64,000 nucleotides of DNA from Tubulanus polymorphus (lineage: Eukaryota; Nemertea; Palaeonemertea; Tubulaniformes; Tubulanidae). The DNA is taken from the NCBI RefSeq assembly GCF_964204645.1, contig NC_134035.1, positions 10,912,501 through 10,976,500 of the forward strand, read 5' to 3'. Within the stretch, counting starts at the first letter, position 1. Every line of letters starts with the position of its first letter. The notes under the pieces were generated by a model. That model was not told where the DNA came from. It worked only from the letters and a program-made list of their open reading frames with translations, and searched no databases. This document shows, in pieces, positions 13,561-26,961 of the stretch. The position numbers and the translations under genes are program-made.

Positions 13561-15027
13561 TACTAAAAATACAACAGAATTATGATATGCATGTATGCAA
13601 CACGATCACTTCAAGGATAAAGTCGAACCGTCACGTCGAATATTAGCCCGAGGAAACCTCCAGGACTCGTGTCGCATTTTTGCATTTTTATATCATTCAA
13701 TGCATGTATTTCGTCTAATTTTCCACGTCACTTGAATGATATCGTAATTCCGCCGTAAATGTCGAAAAAAGGTCGAAAAAGGCTTAAGGTTATTGATAAA
13801 ATATTTCGTTACCTGCAGATACGAATGAAAATATTCCAATCCAACTGATTCCTGCCCGGCGGCATAAATCAGATATAGATATGAACGGTCGTTTGTGACA
13901 GTCAGCGCGCGGAGTTAGGCGCTGTCATGTTTAAATCCGAGGTGAATATCAATATCCCGCTACGCGGCGAGGATTAGGTCCAACAGGTGCTCGAAGATGA
14001 CTTCTAAACCGCGTCTTCTGGCGTACGCGATGCGTGGTTAAAATCCGCAGTTTCGGGCGTCTAAGTACTTGCCGCTCGGAACGGTCGTTCGCTTACAGTA
14101 GCCGCCGGGATGCGCACGAGCCACCCGCGTTGCGCGCTAATTCTTCGCTCAGGTGTTACACGTAGTAGTTTAAGTATAGTCGCATTAGTAATACGCAAAC
14201 AACAACCGCCGTCGACTGCGTTCGTCTGCGGCTTCATCGTCTGCGCGTTTTGTTGTTGTCTCTATCGTCGTGACGGTGAATCTGACCTCCTGCTGGAGAA
14301 TCATTGCCGTTCTGTTTCATTCACGAGCGCTGTCGCAACGAGAATCCGTGCTACCGAAACAATAAGATGACGACGTACTTCCTATTTCATTCTATGTTTT
14401 CGGCAGAAAACCCTGTTTTATTGTTGTTGCCTTGATTACAATTGTTATTACATATTGCTCTCTCTCTTTTTGGACACTTTTTACGAGGAGAAAATATATA
14501 CAGAATTGTTTGTGCTCGTAAAGAGTGTTTCTTAATCACAAGAACTAACGGGTAAACGAAACGAAAACCCACGATTTCAAGATAATTTGTCCTGACGTTA
14601 AAAAACGTTACAAAATGGGCCATACCATCGTGCGATGAAAATATTCGTATTTGCTCAAGATGTCACATGTCTTCGTATATACGAAAGAAAGAAATAGTGA
14701 ATCACAGCAAGTTCAGCTTCTTAGAACAGGTTTTTTTTCGAAAAAAATCGTTGAATGACGCTTTGACGCGTGCGTTCTCGGTATTTCATTGCAGACAAAC
14801 CCTTTTTTAGTTACTAATAGTTTATGTATATACGTCTGATAATTCTAAGATTTCAATCGGACCTTTCGAGCAAGATTCAACGAAATCAGATGAATAGGTT
14901 TCACATCGAATCGTGGAGAAATCCTCTGTCATCATTGGGCCAGTTGACAGTCCGACTGAAGGCTTGGATCATTAAAATTAAACTCAAGACCCTCCGCTAT
15001 AGAATAATTGAGACGAAGGGCAAATAA

Positions 15028-15360
15028 TGATGCTTGCTGACGCATGACATCAGAATTAGTTAGTTCGTTTCAATGTACCCCGTATATCAATAATAAAATA
15101 AAATAAAATATTTCATTTAACTTCATTTTTATAAGGTATAATGATATATTGTAATATTTAGTGGAAATTAAAAGAAATATTATATTATTATAAAGGATCT
15201 GTATTTGAAATGTACCAAACCAGAACTGTGCTCTGCTCAACTGATATCACCGAAATAATGATGCTGATTAATGCATGACGTCAGAATTACTAATCCGTTC
15301 CAAAATGACCCGTATACCAGGAAATGCGCCAAACCAGAGTGTGCTCTGCTCAACTGATAA
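15028..15360 (+). repeat. Locally duplicated repeat block
   Basis: TGATGCTTGCTGACGCATGA then CATCAGAATTAGTTAGTTCG at 15028 recurs near 15258 as TGATGCTGATTAATGCATGA then CGTCAGAATTACTAATCCG. ACCAAACCAGAACTGTGCTC then TGCTCAACTGATA at about 15215 recurs near 15329. The interlaced duplications imply a partly tandem repeat. No coding content. Confidence 0.65.
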
Positions 15361-16856
15361 TGCCCTTTTTCGATGCCATTCCGTCTCTTAATGAAACGGA
15401 CTCGGTTTTTAGGACAGACTTTTTGCCAGTGAGCTCCTTTGGTCCGGGAACGTTATAAACGCGACTAAAGAGCTATAACATCACCAGGCGACAACGACAA
15501 TATTTGCCAGATAAATTTCCAACGTAGCAAAGATTTTCCATAATTGCAAAACACGTCAAATCCAGCTGATGTATCCTACGGACCCGTATGGGGAGAGAAA
15601 ACAGAAATAGAGAGAGAGGGGGGGTTGAACATGCTCGATAGAAAAAAATATCGCCTTCTCCACGGGTGACAATCAAATTAAACTGTAATCACACTGATGC
15701 CTGGCGGGTAATGTTTTAAATTATTTTTGAGATGCAGAAATTCCCTAGCACGCAATTTTACCTTAGATCAAGTGTTTCGCTCACACGAATATATGCGCAT
15801 AGAATCTATCATCTGTCGTATTCCCAGTATTGATTATTTCTGAAATATTTCACAAAATTTGAAAGAAGATCTCAGACGATCAATTAATTGAACTGCGACT
15901 CCAGAATAAGTAAGACGTGTCAGATATGCGGCTGTGATATTCAAATTGCGAATTTGGTCTTTGCACTTTCCAACTTTTGTTTCTAATCGAAGACATTCAG
16001 TCAAAGTTCATCCATCTACACGATATTAATCATCTCTGTCCTTGAACGCAATATCCTGCGAGCAATTTTCAATGTTTCAACTCGATTGTATGTCCCATTT
16101 TTTGAAAAAACAAACGAACAAAAAAACAGTAAAATAAATTTGAAAATTACAAATAGAATTCATACGAAACATCGAATATATATCGTAGATTTTTCAGATT
16201 GTCGGTTTTTCGTCATTAGTGAATTAGACAGTTACTACGACAATATTCTCTATGAAGCTGGATCTTGTATATAAGACCGTTGCCGAAGTTTTCTATATTA
16301 ACCGATCTTGTATCGTGTAAAAACAGCAGATCTTTAACGCATCAATAATGTAAAAGAGAGAGAGAGAGCGGCCGTCGCTCCTCGTACCTCGCAGGTACAC
16401 ATCATTTCCAGGCACAACCTTTCGGAACTAATATACGTGAGTATATCGGTGGTGATCATCACCGCAACACGTCATCTTGTTTTAAATGTCAAGGATAACG
16501 AGCTGAAACTGTATCAACATAGCTTCTTTTTAAATATAACTAGCTACGGCTATGAACAGTACACCCAATTTCGGTTTGATATTTTCAGAAAATAAAAAAT
16601 AGATTTTTTGACGCCGTCAAACTGTTACAATAATGTTTATATATACATTGATACCTAGTACGCGTAGTATGTTTAAAGGGTTCTGTGTGAGTTGATGTGC
16701 GCTACGTCATCGGCATTGGCGTTTCAAAGTGACAATTACAATTGTGAATTTTCACATTTTATTTTTGGAAATAAATTTATTTCATAACTCTTATTTCACA
16801 TTCGATAAGTTTTTGATAATTGTTTTTTGGTGAATGTGCACCATGTCAACAATACA

Positions 16857-16930
16857 TCGGGGTTAGACTGGTTGCCGGTCAATTTCAATTCAATTATCGA
16901 TTTATTCAAATTCAAAATGACTTATCGTAT
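16857..16930 (+). repeat. Dispersed repeat family 5, copy a
   Basis: TCGGGGTTAGACTGGTTGCC then GGTCAATTTCAATTCAAT and TTATTCAAATTCAAAATGA match 38941-39005 with few changes. Short, A/T-rich to the right, no coding evidence. Confidence 0.65.
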
Positions 16931-17863
16931 AATTCTATATTATATCATGTATGATCGACAATATAAAGCAATAATCGAACGGCATAACTCCTCGAGTAAC
17001 ACTCGGCTGCTACTGATGTCTGGATGTGAAGGCACAGTGGATGGATTGGAACTCGAAATCTATCATAACAAAATTTGACCGGGTAGAACTTCGCAATGAG
17101 TCGCGAATGGAGAATAAAATCTAAGTCACACGATCAACAAACCGAAAATTTGAAACATCGAGACGTTGAAATTAGTTTTGATATCCGCATTTTCGGTTTT
17201 CCAATAAAAATCATAAACAAGAAGGAACTGTCATGATCATTCCTTGATAATCATAGTATTTAGTGGAAAATCGACTGGATTGCATGATGTGCGAATACGA
17301 TGATGTATCCCGTAAACCAAGCTATCAAAAAGGCCTAAGTACAGCCTGGTAACTAGCACTGGATGACTCGTAACTGTATTGTAAAATTAGAAATTGTCGA
17401 TTACTCATTATATTGTATATATTACGGTTTACGAAAAATAAATTTGCTTATTTAACTATTTGCTACTTTTTTCAATCATAGTTTCCGGCTATACCGCGCA
17501 ATATACGGTCAATCTATCTGTGACAAAGAAACGCTCGCAATTCATTTCATCGAAGCCGTTCGGTCTGAATTATGAATTTCGTAGCAGAGCGGGTTTTATC
17601 GACTAGAAAATAATGTCTAGACAGACGATTGCGTGCGCCATTTGCAAAAATAAAAGGTAATATGAGTAGGCAATATATAGAGGATTCTTCCACCAGTGAC
17701 GTTTTTATATTATACAATCGAACACTTGGTTAGAATATGTGGGGAATTTTTTATCATCTTAAACCCTGGTAGTTATAGCCGAATGTCAATGTTTTAGATC
17801 AGGCAGCCAGCACAAAGATCAACCACGATCAGTCGCCGTTTCACGATGGGTGGATGATCTTTT

Positions 17864-18150
17864 CCTATCGTTATGTAGCCAGACTTGTTCAAAACAAATT
17901 TGTTGATTCGACCGACTATCCAGCAATATGTGCGTGCTTCGATTTCTTATTACAAAATCAAATCCCCTTTTTCGTCCCAGGCATCGGGACCGAAATTTCC
18001 TATCGTTTTGTAGTTCGACTTGTTCAAAACAAATTTGTTGATTCGACCGACTATCCAGCAATACCTGCGTACTTCGATTTTTGATAACAAAATCAAATCC
18101 CCTCTTTCGTCGCAGGCATGTGCGGTGGGGTAATTTGTATGGGACACCAA
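17864..18150 (+). repeat. Dispersed repeat family 6 with an internal tandem duplication (135-bp period)
   Basis: A unit of about 120 bp occurs twice, at 17864-17983 and 17999-18118. Both start CCTATCGTT(A/T)TGTAG, share ACTTGTTCAAAACAAATTTG and TTGATTCGACCGACTATCCA, and end near AAAATCAAATCCCC with TTTCGTC and CAGGCA. The copies differ at only about 15 positions. The rest (GTGCGGTGGGGTAATTTGTA then TGGGACACCAAA) resembles 40651-40760. Family members also lie near 19724 (inverted), 23735 (inverted) and 40610. Confidence 0.8.
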
Positions 18151-19723
18151 ACCATCGATTGAAATCCGCCGATCTATCAATGAACCAGATAATCGGGACA
18201 ATCCCTATTTGCAGATTTTTTCTTTTCAATCGCCCGTGCAAACTGATACATCTCTGAGTCAAATTTATGACGTACATCGACGACGAGCTCGGCGCAATCT
18301 GAAGACGATTTTCGAGTTATTCTATGACGTCAAGGTGTCAAACTGCTATGGGTTCGAATACCCGTAATATGCGTCAGTAGCGCGCACGTCAACGCGGCTG
18401 TTGAAGCCGCTGCTGCTGTCTCGTCGCCTACGACGCTGAAGGAGAGGCGATGAACCAGTGCCGTATCGGTTATTCCTAGTCTACGATATTCTTAGCGCTT
18501 CTTATCATATTGTAAATGCGTTTCACCGCGTGGAACTGCGTTCGTATTATTAATATCAACACGACTGCATTCTACGCGGAATCAGCGAGGTGAAAGGGAT
18601 CGGTGGCACGAAGTCGTTCGTGGCATTTAGAAATGTTATCCGCAGTTTCACAGTGATCTAAGGGTACATTTTGACACAAGAGTAAAGCTCGTTTATAATC
18701 GAATCAATCGGAGTGAAATTCTAACTTGCAACTCTGGAACTGGGTCCCGGGTTACGAGAAGAATCAGTGGCACGCATTTTCTATTCTTTTTATGAATATC
18801 AGCAATTTTTTAATGATTTTAATTACACAGGAATTCGTACATATTCCATGTAGACTTTGTATCCGAACAATGTGATAAACTCAAGAATTTGACCTTCCTT
18901 GACTTAGGGCCATACGATATTTCGTATCAGGCCTGATCATCACCCATTTTGGTGAAGTTTCAGATTCCCAACTGGTCCCTCCTTAATCTTAGACAGTTTT
19001 GTTTTTTTCCAGTGGAAATTTTGGCAATTCACTTTTTAGGCAATGAATGCATTTTAGTTGTCGTCGTTTAATGATTCAGATACGAAATAAAAGATGACAA
19101 TTGGAAAAGATACCAAAATGTGCAGGAAGACACACGGTTTAATCGTAGCTGAATCGATTTTTGTTGAAAGCAGTGTGGTGTGTGTGCAACGCTATACGCA
19201 TCTTTCCAATAGAGATTGTAGTACAGTCGTTTCTTTTTGTTTTGCAACGTTTATCGCGCCTGGTCGAATAGTTTAGATTTAGATTCCACCGGAGCGAAAA
19301 TGACCGAAATACAACCAAAATATCTGAAACGAAATTGGAGCCTAATAGAAATACCTGGTTAATCGCATCCATATCTGACGCGAATGCCAACAGATCATGA
19401 TCGATTGCCGTAAAAACTAGAGCGTCGGGCAAATTGCTTTGTAAATTTGAAGATACAATAAGTTCGTGTGAAGAAAAATGCCAGAAATACGTTCTATCGT
19501 TAACGAGGGAAAATGTCTAATGTGTTGCAAATCCGTCAATATCTAACATTTCAAGATAATTCTTTTTATCTTGAAATAATGATGATTTTCCTTCTATTTT
19601 TATTTGATTGATGATTTGATTTCTGTACAGCTGACTGGAAGAATGATAATAATCTCAGTATTAAGAATTAAAAACTGTGGGATTTTACTTATTTCTGTAG
19701 AGTTGTTTGAAGTGTTCCTTATT

Positions 19724-20010
19724 AACCCGCCGCACCTGCCGGGGGCCAAACAGGGGGATCGATTTTGACATCGGAAATCGAAGTGCAGATATAGTTGTGT
19801 GATCGGCGGTCAAATTCGTAATTGCGAAATGGATAATATCAACATTCTAAGCTAGAAAAATTGATATTTTGTTTTTCATTTCTGCTATCCACTTTTTTAA
19901 ACCACGCTCGAGCGAACAATGACAGACCCGGCAGCTATAGAAATGTTCTGATTACAAATTGTATTACAGTTTACTAAAGTGACCCGGTCGATTACGCTCT
20001 AAAAGCCACA
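19724..20010 (-). repeat. Dispersed repeat family 6 copy
   Basis: AACCCGCCGCACCTGCCGGG then CCAAACAGGGGGATCGAT and ATCGGAAATCG is the inverted complement of 40672-40740. The right part (GTTTTTCATTTCTGC, then ACAGTTTACTAAAGTGACCC and GGTCGATTA) matches 31985-32150 and 40850-41030 in the same direction. The family therefore seems to be a composite whose two halves can be inverted relative to each other. Confidence 0.65.
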
Positions 20011-20444
20011 ACGTGGAAAAAGAAACATTTTCTCAAACATTATCTAAAACCCCTATGACTTACATTTGATAAATCACCGAATATTGTCGATACTAAACCC
20101 CTGGTCGTCAAAGCGTGTTTCGAGTGCTTCGCGCAGTCCCAACGCAGCAAACAACATTTAAAGATTTTAGACATCGTTTTTCATATTTATCTGTGAGCAC
20201 AGATGACAAATGTATATAGATATAAACGGTTTGCGGTTGTGCGCGAAGCATGCTTGATATCAAAGCCGTGAAACGTCCCGAATGTCTTTAAACTTTTCGT
20301 TCACATTTTAGTCGTCTCGGGATATTATCAGAATCATGCCACATCTTATAAATCATTTTCAAGTTTATCAAAAATCAACATTTTGTATAGTGATGCATTT
20401 ATCACCGAACCTTAATCTACATGACTGTGATTTCCCTGATGTCA

Positions 20445-20664
<220 letters not shown>

Positions 20665-20799
20665 ATATGAATATATATGTATATATGTATGCATTTTCGA
20701 TTACGTGTGTTGCCAGTTGTTCCCCAGTTATTGCGTAGCTGTATATACGTCGTTAGTTTTGTGGGTGTAGTTCGACCCTGGAGTTGGATCGAAAACATC

Positions 20800-20905
20800 C
20801 TCGCTAGCCAGGGGTCCGGTATCGCTCCACGAACTCACGTCCGCTAGTTTGGGGAAGGACTTCAGCTTAGTGAGTTCGAATCCCTTGACGGGTGAAGATG
20901 GATCC
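20800..20905 (+). repeat. tRNA-like (possible SINE) fragment, copy b
   Basis: CTTAGTGAGTTCGAATCCCT then TGACGGGTGAAGATG (20865-20900) matches the reverse strand of 2602-2637 at about 30 of 35 positions. CTCGCTAGCCAGGGGTCCGG lies upstream in the place of CTCGCGAGGTCGAGGGGTTC in copy a. Two copies in opposite orientations 18 kb apart support a dispersed family. Confidence 0.5.
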
Positions 20906-22512
20906 GAAATGGAATTTGGTATTTCGGTTCTGGGTTTCGATCGTAGCACAGTTCATTTTAAAGATTGGTTTACGACATCGATTGGAAGATAGAAAATACG
21001 TAAATTTTACTTACCGAACACTTTCGACGGACCCCAGCGCAACTGCGTGTATCGCCGCTTACTAGGGTCATAATCCGGCCGCCTCAGTGTCATTTGCGCG
21101 GTATTCCTAGGGTTTGATCACCCGCGATTGTCTGTAAGATAAGAGCAGTAATACACAACTTCAATTCGATTTGAGGTACTTAATACAATTTAATAACTTA
21201 TTGGTTGAATTTCCCTGTACACAATGCATGCTAGCAACCATGAATAATTGGAATTTCCTGAACCCAGTGCATTGCGCAATCATAACTTATAATATGATTT
21301 TTTTTTTCATATGACATTTTTACAGAATTAATGAATAAACAATACACATAAAGAATGTGATAATATTGGTTGAAGGACTGATTTAAAGCAACAGCTAGCT
21401 TGTACACGAGAACAGCCCTAAAAAGAAAAATAAGGAATAAACTTAGACATCGGAGTAAATGACGTATTCTCGTATTCGACCAAATCTAGCGAGACTACTT
21501 CTGATTCGATACCATTTTCGACAGAGGCCGCGTCCGGGGCAACTGAAGCCACTGGAGAAGATTTATGGGATGTTTCGGCTGAATTCAGACGTCATCGAGA
21601 AAGGTCGGCTTAATGTCACTGTAGTCAAGTGCTAATTCAGTTCCTTCAGGGATTATTGCTTTCAGTCGAGCTCGCAATAATCCCGTAGCGAGAAACCTTA
21701 CTGAAACTTAATCGTTGCGTTATCTCGAGCATCGGTCGTATTAATACGTACATATGTATGTCTACATATTCAAAGCATTCCGGACGTCAAACAAGACAAG
21801 AAATAGACACGAAGTTATCGCTTTTCTAAGTACAAGATTAGCAAAAATAAAACTACATTTCAGCCGTACTGTTTGTTCCCTTCGACGTATGATAGAGTTG
21901 CCAGTACGTGCTTCGTAGAAAAAAAAAACCGAGAATAAACATATACCTAAGCGCGGAGAGGGAAAGGGTTTGCTTTCGGGAAATCCATGAGGACCGATGT
22001 CTGATAGCGATAATTCTCAGCGCGTCGGGCCGAACCTACGGGAAGTATTATACGCACCGAATCGATATGGTAAATTTGTACGGTAGATTATAGTAGCGGA
22101 ACTGCAAACAAATCGATCACTCATTCATTAGCTTTTATCGCTGAGCACCCTCATCTAGATTTACCGAATTATAGATAGTTATAGCTGAAGTTTTGTCTAA
22201 TTAAAGCCTTAAATAGTTATCGATTCATTTAGCTTACGTTCCGTACACAGGATATAGCGAGACAGCAGGCAGTTTAAACTATCATTGCCAAAACTATACC
22301 TCAGAATTTAATTCCGAACCTTTCAGCTAACGGGTAGTTAAAAAACCACCTTCCTAGAATTGTTAGATAATAAATTTCGTTGATTACACAAGTAGATATT
22401 TAAATTAGTGAATTCCATTGAATAAATGAATGAATGAATTATGAGACGCAGAGAAGTCGAAAATACTACCGCGGGAATACAAATTTTAACAGCAAAATAA
22501 CTGCGCAATGAG

Positions 22513-22683
22513 AAATGAACACATGAGGCCAGTGACTTTATAGTAAAAATGAATAAAAGAAAAATGTAGCACAGCCAGACGAAAAAAAAATCAAGTATAA
22601 TTTTCTTTTTTAATTTTTCATTTAATTTTCCTTTTCTTGTATCTATTGTTCACTATAAAGTCACTTGACTCATTTGTTCATTT
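22513..22683. mobile_element. Inverted-repeat element, about 171 bp
   Basis: The outer arms are AAATGAACACATGAGG followed by CCAGTGACTTTATAGT on the left, and ACTATAAAGTCACTTGACTC followed by ATTTGTTCATTT on the right. Complementarity continues imperfectly inward through A/T-rich sequence (AAAGAAAAATG and its complement). MITE-like, no coding content. Confidence 0.7.
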
Positions 22684-23600
22684 ATCATCGTTCAGGTTTT
22701 TTTGCTGTTTTTGTCTTTGTTTTTTCGTGGCCCAGTGCGCAATGTCCTATAGCTTACAGCCTTCAGGCTCCCCTATAATCCCGTCCAAGATCCTGTAAAA
22801 ACGTTTTGTATACGAATATTTTTCGTATCATATCGAATCAAGGAGAAATGAGTATCATATCGCATCAACTTGAAACCACTACAATAACGAGTTTATTTCA
22901 GCTTGTAAATCCGCTGGTTTTGTCTCGCACAACCCGGGCAGCAAATCCGATAACTCTACGCATAACGCGTCTAAATCGATATTAATCTACGCCAGTTCCC
23001 ACGAGGAGTAAAAGCGTCCTCCGAGTGACCGCGCCTGCGACTTCTCTCATCGATACACGCGATATTGTCAATTAGCAATTTGTCTTGTGTCACGAATGAT
23101 AACTAGAAGAATCCAATAAAACGGATATGAATAGATATGAAACCGGAGCCAATCGATTACCGTAATTGATAATAAATCACAGGCGCGCGGGCAACGTTTA
23201 CTGACCCGCCAAATACCTAAATATTCATCAGTGCGCGTTACGGTAATATCGGAATTATCAAAATCAGTGGAACTAAATACACACTATTAGTTTCCTTGTG
23301 TATACGTATATCTTGTTTTCCAGGAAATGTTCATTATCCCGATTACAATAAAGCGCAGTTATAAAGTAAGTCAAAACTGGTTTATTCAGTGTCCAATATT
23401 GGTACCTCGCAACCTTCGGTTTTACGTACATCAAGGTTATTTAAGGTTAATGAAACGCTATGGCAGATTGCTGTCAATATCTAAAAACCACGAATTCAAT
23501 CATAAAGAAAAAAATATGAATTTCAACTTTCATAACCACTGTTAGTGCGTAATGTAACGATTAAGGAATGGCCGTAGTGGAATTAGGCGCACTCACCGGG

Positions 23601-23650
23601 GATCGAACCCGAGTCTCGTACGTTGAGAGAAAGTGTGTTTTCTATCTTAA
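23601..23650 (-). repeat. tRNA T-arm-like fragment
   Basis: The minus strand reads GAGACTCGGGTTCGATCCCC then GGTGAGTGCG, a perfect T-arm hairpin (CGGG TTCGATC CCCG). No A box or cloverleaf 5' half is found upstream. Probably the 3' half of a tRNA-derived repeat; a damaged tRNA gene is the alternative. Confidence 0.4.
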
Positions 23651-23734
23651 AATAGATAAACAGATAAATAGATCACCCTGTTACGTTTTTGCTTAATTGG
23701 TAGATTTGGTTTGATTTGTTTTGATTTGGTATCT

Positions 23735-23805
23735 CTTACAAAGCCACCACACCTGCCAAGAGCGAAACAGGGGGTTTGATTTTGAAATCGAGAGAAAGCG
23801 TGTTA
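23735..23805 (-). repeat. Dispersed repeat family 6 fragment
   Basis: CTTACAAAGCCACCACACCT then GCCAAGAGCGAAACAGGG and GGTTTGATTTTGAAATCGA match the reverse complement of 40680-40745. Only this one end is recognised here. Confidence 0.6.
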
Positions 23806-24440
23806 ACCAGTAGACCTACAGAACTAGTCCACTTGACCAGTGGTTACCAGCTTCCCGTAAGAGTAACACAATCAAAGAGATTGTATGAGAAATTCTGTGA
23901 AACGGACCCTCTGAAAGTTCTCGACCGAGTTGCCCTAGTTTCGCCTTGTTTTTCTGCCTGGAGTGACCTTTAAACATTAACGTCATTTCTTCTCAATAAG
24001 ACGGTCGTTTATTCCCGAAATGTGTCGTGTCTCTGAAGGTATCGATCTCGGCGACTATGCGCGAGATTTGAGCAATCCAATCACTGAACTGCATCGATTT
24101 CGCTTCATTTATCATACATTTTATTACTTCCTCGTCGAGCGATGGGACTGGCTTTTTCTTATACACAGTCGAACATCGCGAATGCACCAAACAAACATCC
24201 TTGGGAGCTACCCCAGCGTCTTGTGTTACGTTTCGATTGGACGGCGTCGTTCTTTTCGCGTGAATCATTCATGCTAAAACCACATGCGCCGAAATAGTTA
24301 TGGTTTATCAGATTCTATAACGCGAATCGTTCATAGTTTTATAGAGTCAAAAAACGGTGAATTACAAAAAGCATAGTATATAAGCATGCGTTAATCAATT
24401 TTTTTTATCCATCCGTTGAATCAACGACGTTTGACAAAAT

Positions 24441-24501
24441 GCTCGGAAACATGTTTCAAATCCCATGTTTCCGTGTTTCCTTGCGTCGTGTGCATCGGGC
24501 T
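24441..24501. mobile_element. MITE family 1, right-end fragment
   Basis: The segment GCTCGGAAACATGTTTC leads to CCATGTTTCCGTGTTTCCTT and GCGTCGTGTGCATCGGGCTA. The last part matches the right terminus of the 28168 copy with few changes. No matching left terminus is visible upstream. Confidence 0.6.
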
Positions 24502-25334
24502 AATAAGGTTGCATGGTGCAATAATGGAGATGTAGAAACAACTGCGATCACAATATTGGGGATGTCGAAACTATACAAAAAACCTGTCGTGTAAATCGCT
24601 GAAAACGCTTGATATCAACACTCGTCATTTTGACAACACTCATATTGACCGCCCAAAAAAGTCGTGCTAACCTAAGACGATGTAAATATGAGAAATCTCC
24701 GGTACTATGTCGACGGTTGTTACAAGTTGAAAAAAAAACGCGGCGTGCAAATTCGCAGATAAAGGGTTATGTTTTGATGACTGGTTATGTTTGGGCGACC
24801 GTGCGTAAAGCGATGAATCGCCGCGTATATCGCTACACCAAAAAGCCGAGTCGAGCCGAACGCCGGGCGGAGAGTTTTAGACGCAAACTGAAAAGAAACT
24901 GCGACGACAAGATTCGTAATATAGAAAAAAAACCTGCCAAAGTTAATTAAATGCTCGGATCAATTTGTATCGGTAGGCATCGATCGTAGATTAAACCGCG
25001 GTGAAGTCGTCGAGCGCCGAGCTGGAAAAATATGTATCGTCATAGAAATGTGGCTAATCCACCGTGACCTGTTACACATCCCTGTTCATTTATCTGATAT
25101 ATTATCAGCGGCCGGCAATCATCCCCACAAATCTATCGCGCGAGGCGGGTAGAGGAGCGTCTGCTTCAGGAAGGAAATAACGAAAGCTTTTTACTCGTTC
25201 GAAATTACCTCCGAAATATGACTGGTTTAACATGAATGAATATTGCGTAATTTGAATTACGTTGATGAATCGGCTGGTTGGCTCCAAACACTCCAAACCC
25301 CCCGTGATATTATTGACTCTGTCCCAGCATTCGA

Positions 25335-25655
25335 AGGACAGGCTGTTCAGAATCATCACCTGTTTCTGGAGAGCACTTTTGATGATAGTTTCACTCTCCA
25401 CAGGTCACGCTATACAAATGCATCCCATCCTAGTACAATTACAACTTATGAACAGGAGTTGTCATTTTGTCCAACGTTTTTCAAACTTTATAATCTTGTG
25501 AGTTTGGCGTTTTTTAGTGGTAGCCAGTGACAGTCGCAGTCGAATTGATGCGCCTGATTCAAGACATTTCTGTTCAAATCATGACCTGTTTCTGAAGAGC
25601 ACATTTGATACTTTTAAAATAGTTCCACTGTTTACAGGCCACGCTAAACAAAAGC
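25335..25655 (+). repeat. Diverged direct duplication, about 220-bp period
   Basis: CAGAATCATCACCTGTTTCT then GGAGAGCACTTTTGATGATA and CACAGGTCACGCTATACAAA near 25348-25420 parallel CAAATCATGACCTGTTTCTG then AAGAGCACATTTGATAC and ACAGGCCACGCTAAACAAAA near 25574-25652. The frames over it are not conserved between copies, so I see no supported gene. Confidence 0.6.
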
Positions 25656-26877
25656 CTTTTAGTGACAGTCGAAGTTTTGCCAACCGAATACAATTGATGC
25701 ACCTGATGTTTCCTCTTCTACTCCTCAAACTGTTGGGGATAAAACTAACATTAAACATTGAGAAAAATCTATTCTGAATGTTAGAAAATGTTTAATGACG
25801 GAATCGGTAAAAAATCGCATTCACCTCATGATTGGGTCTTCAATTTACCGGATGCACTGTGCAGCCGACAGTACTAATATTTCAACTCGCTGTAGATTAA
25901 GTCAATTATCGAAAAAAGGCTGAATCCCTCGATCTATCGTGTCAGTCAGTATTTGTTATCCTGTCATCCTGTGCTCGCGGATCTATATATATTAGACGTG
26001 ATGTATTGAAAACACCGCCGATGTAGCGTTGCAACTACTGATTGTAGATTTGCTGATCAGACGAGGAGATCATTAAAGACGTCAAGATATCTTAACGTCA
26101 GGCTGGCCTGGAATCTCGGCCGATATCGAAGATGCAGCTTCATTGACCACCGAACTACTTAATTCTTTACGAAAATACGTTCTTTTCATACTAAAATCAT
26201 ACTCAGAAGTTATACATGTATTTCAGCGTGACAAAATTGAAACAGTACGCCAGTAATCCCACAATACAAAAAGAAAAGCGAGTCTTCAATTCTTTTTTCA
26301 ACATGTCGCCTTGATCATTATCAGGACCGGTACTTCTAGTACTGTGGGGCGTACCGTATTATATTTTGGCAATATTTCCATAGAAAATCGAGGCATAATC
26401 AAGAATTGTTGAACGTCCTCGGTTTCCCAGAAAAAGTGATATAACGTAGTCGAAAACTATTTGGTTCGAACTATTGCTCGGAGGCACCATCCGATGCGGC
26501 AATGTGTTCGGTATTCTCCTCAACGATGTTTCGGAATCTCATCAGCCTCCTTGATATTCGCACTAACAGCAAATTCATGGTCAGGTCACGAAGCTTTTGT
26601 TCGCCCTTGCATGACGCGTGTACATTACGACTTGCGGTTCCATTATCGAGAACCCGTGGCAAAATTGTCAAAATATTTCAGCCGACTGTCGTGATTGCAA
26701 TTATCGCTGTTAACTCCGAGCATTCCATTTCATTAACGTGTGCATCGCAGGGGCTGGAATTTATGTAGACTCATTCGAAAATTGGCTCGCCATAATTTCA
26801 AAACGAACAAAATGTACGAAAAATTATTGTTAGTAAACTAATAGCAATATTAGTACACAATAAGTACATGCTGAGGA

Positions 26878-26961
26878 GAGTCATGGATGAGCCTGGGGTC
26901 GAATCAGTAAACGATAAGAAAATAGTACTGGGAAGGTTAACTTAAAAAGCACGAGCTTTTG
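26878..26961. repeat. Family 3 repeat segment flanking the large foldback element
   Basis: GAGTCATGGATGAGCCTGGG then GTCGAATCAGTAAACG and AAATAGTACTG match 43070-43130 with moderate divergence. It abuts the 26962-27473 foldback, so the foldback may be one end of a longer family member or an insertion next to it. Confidence 0.5.

Larger units (their letters stand above)
10516..17863. other. Gene-poor stretch, second part
   Basis: It holds the listed palindromes and repeats at 11.9, 12.7, 13.5, 15.0-15.4 and 16.9 kb, and a GA-rich tract near 16356-16370. A near-duplicate CTCTCGTCGAGTXTCGGAGX motif is at 13072 and 13115. Nothing else is recognisable on either strand. Confidence 0.55.

Noticed and set aside
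17819-18277. 152-codon minus-strand open frame with an internal repeat
   Set aside because: It is a by-product of the 135-bp tandem repeat; other copies of the family are not open in this frame.
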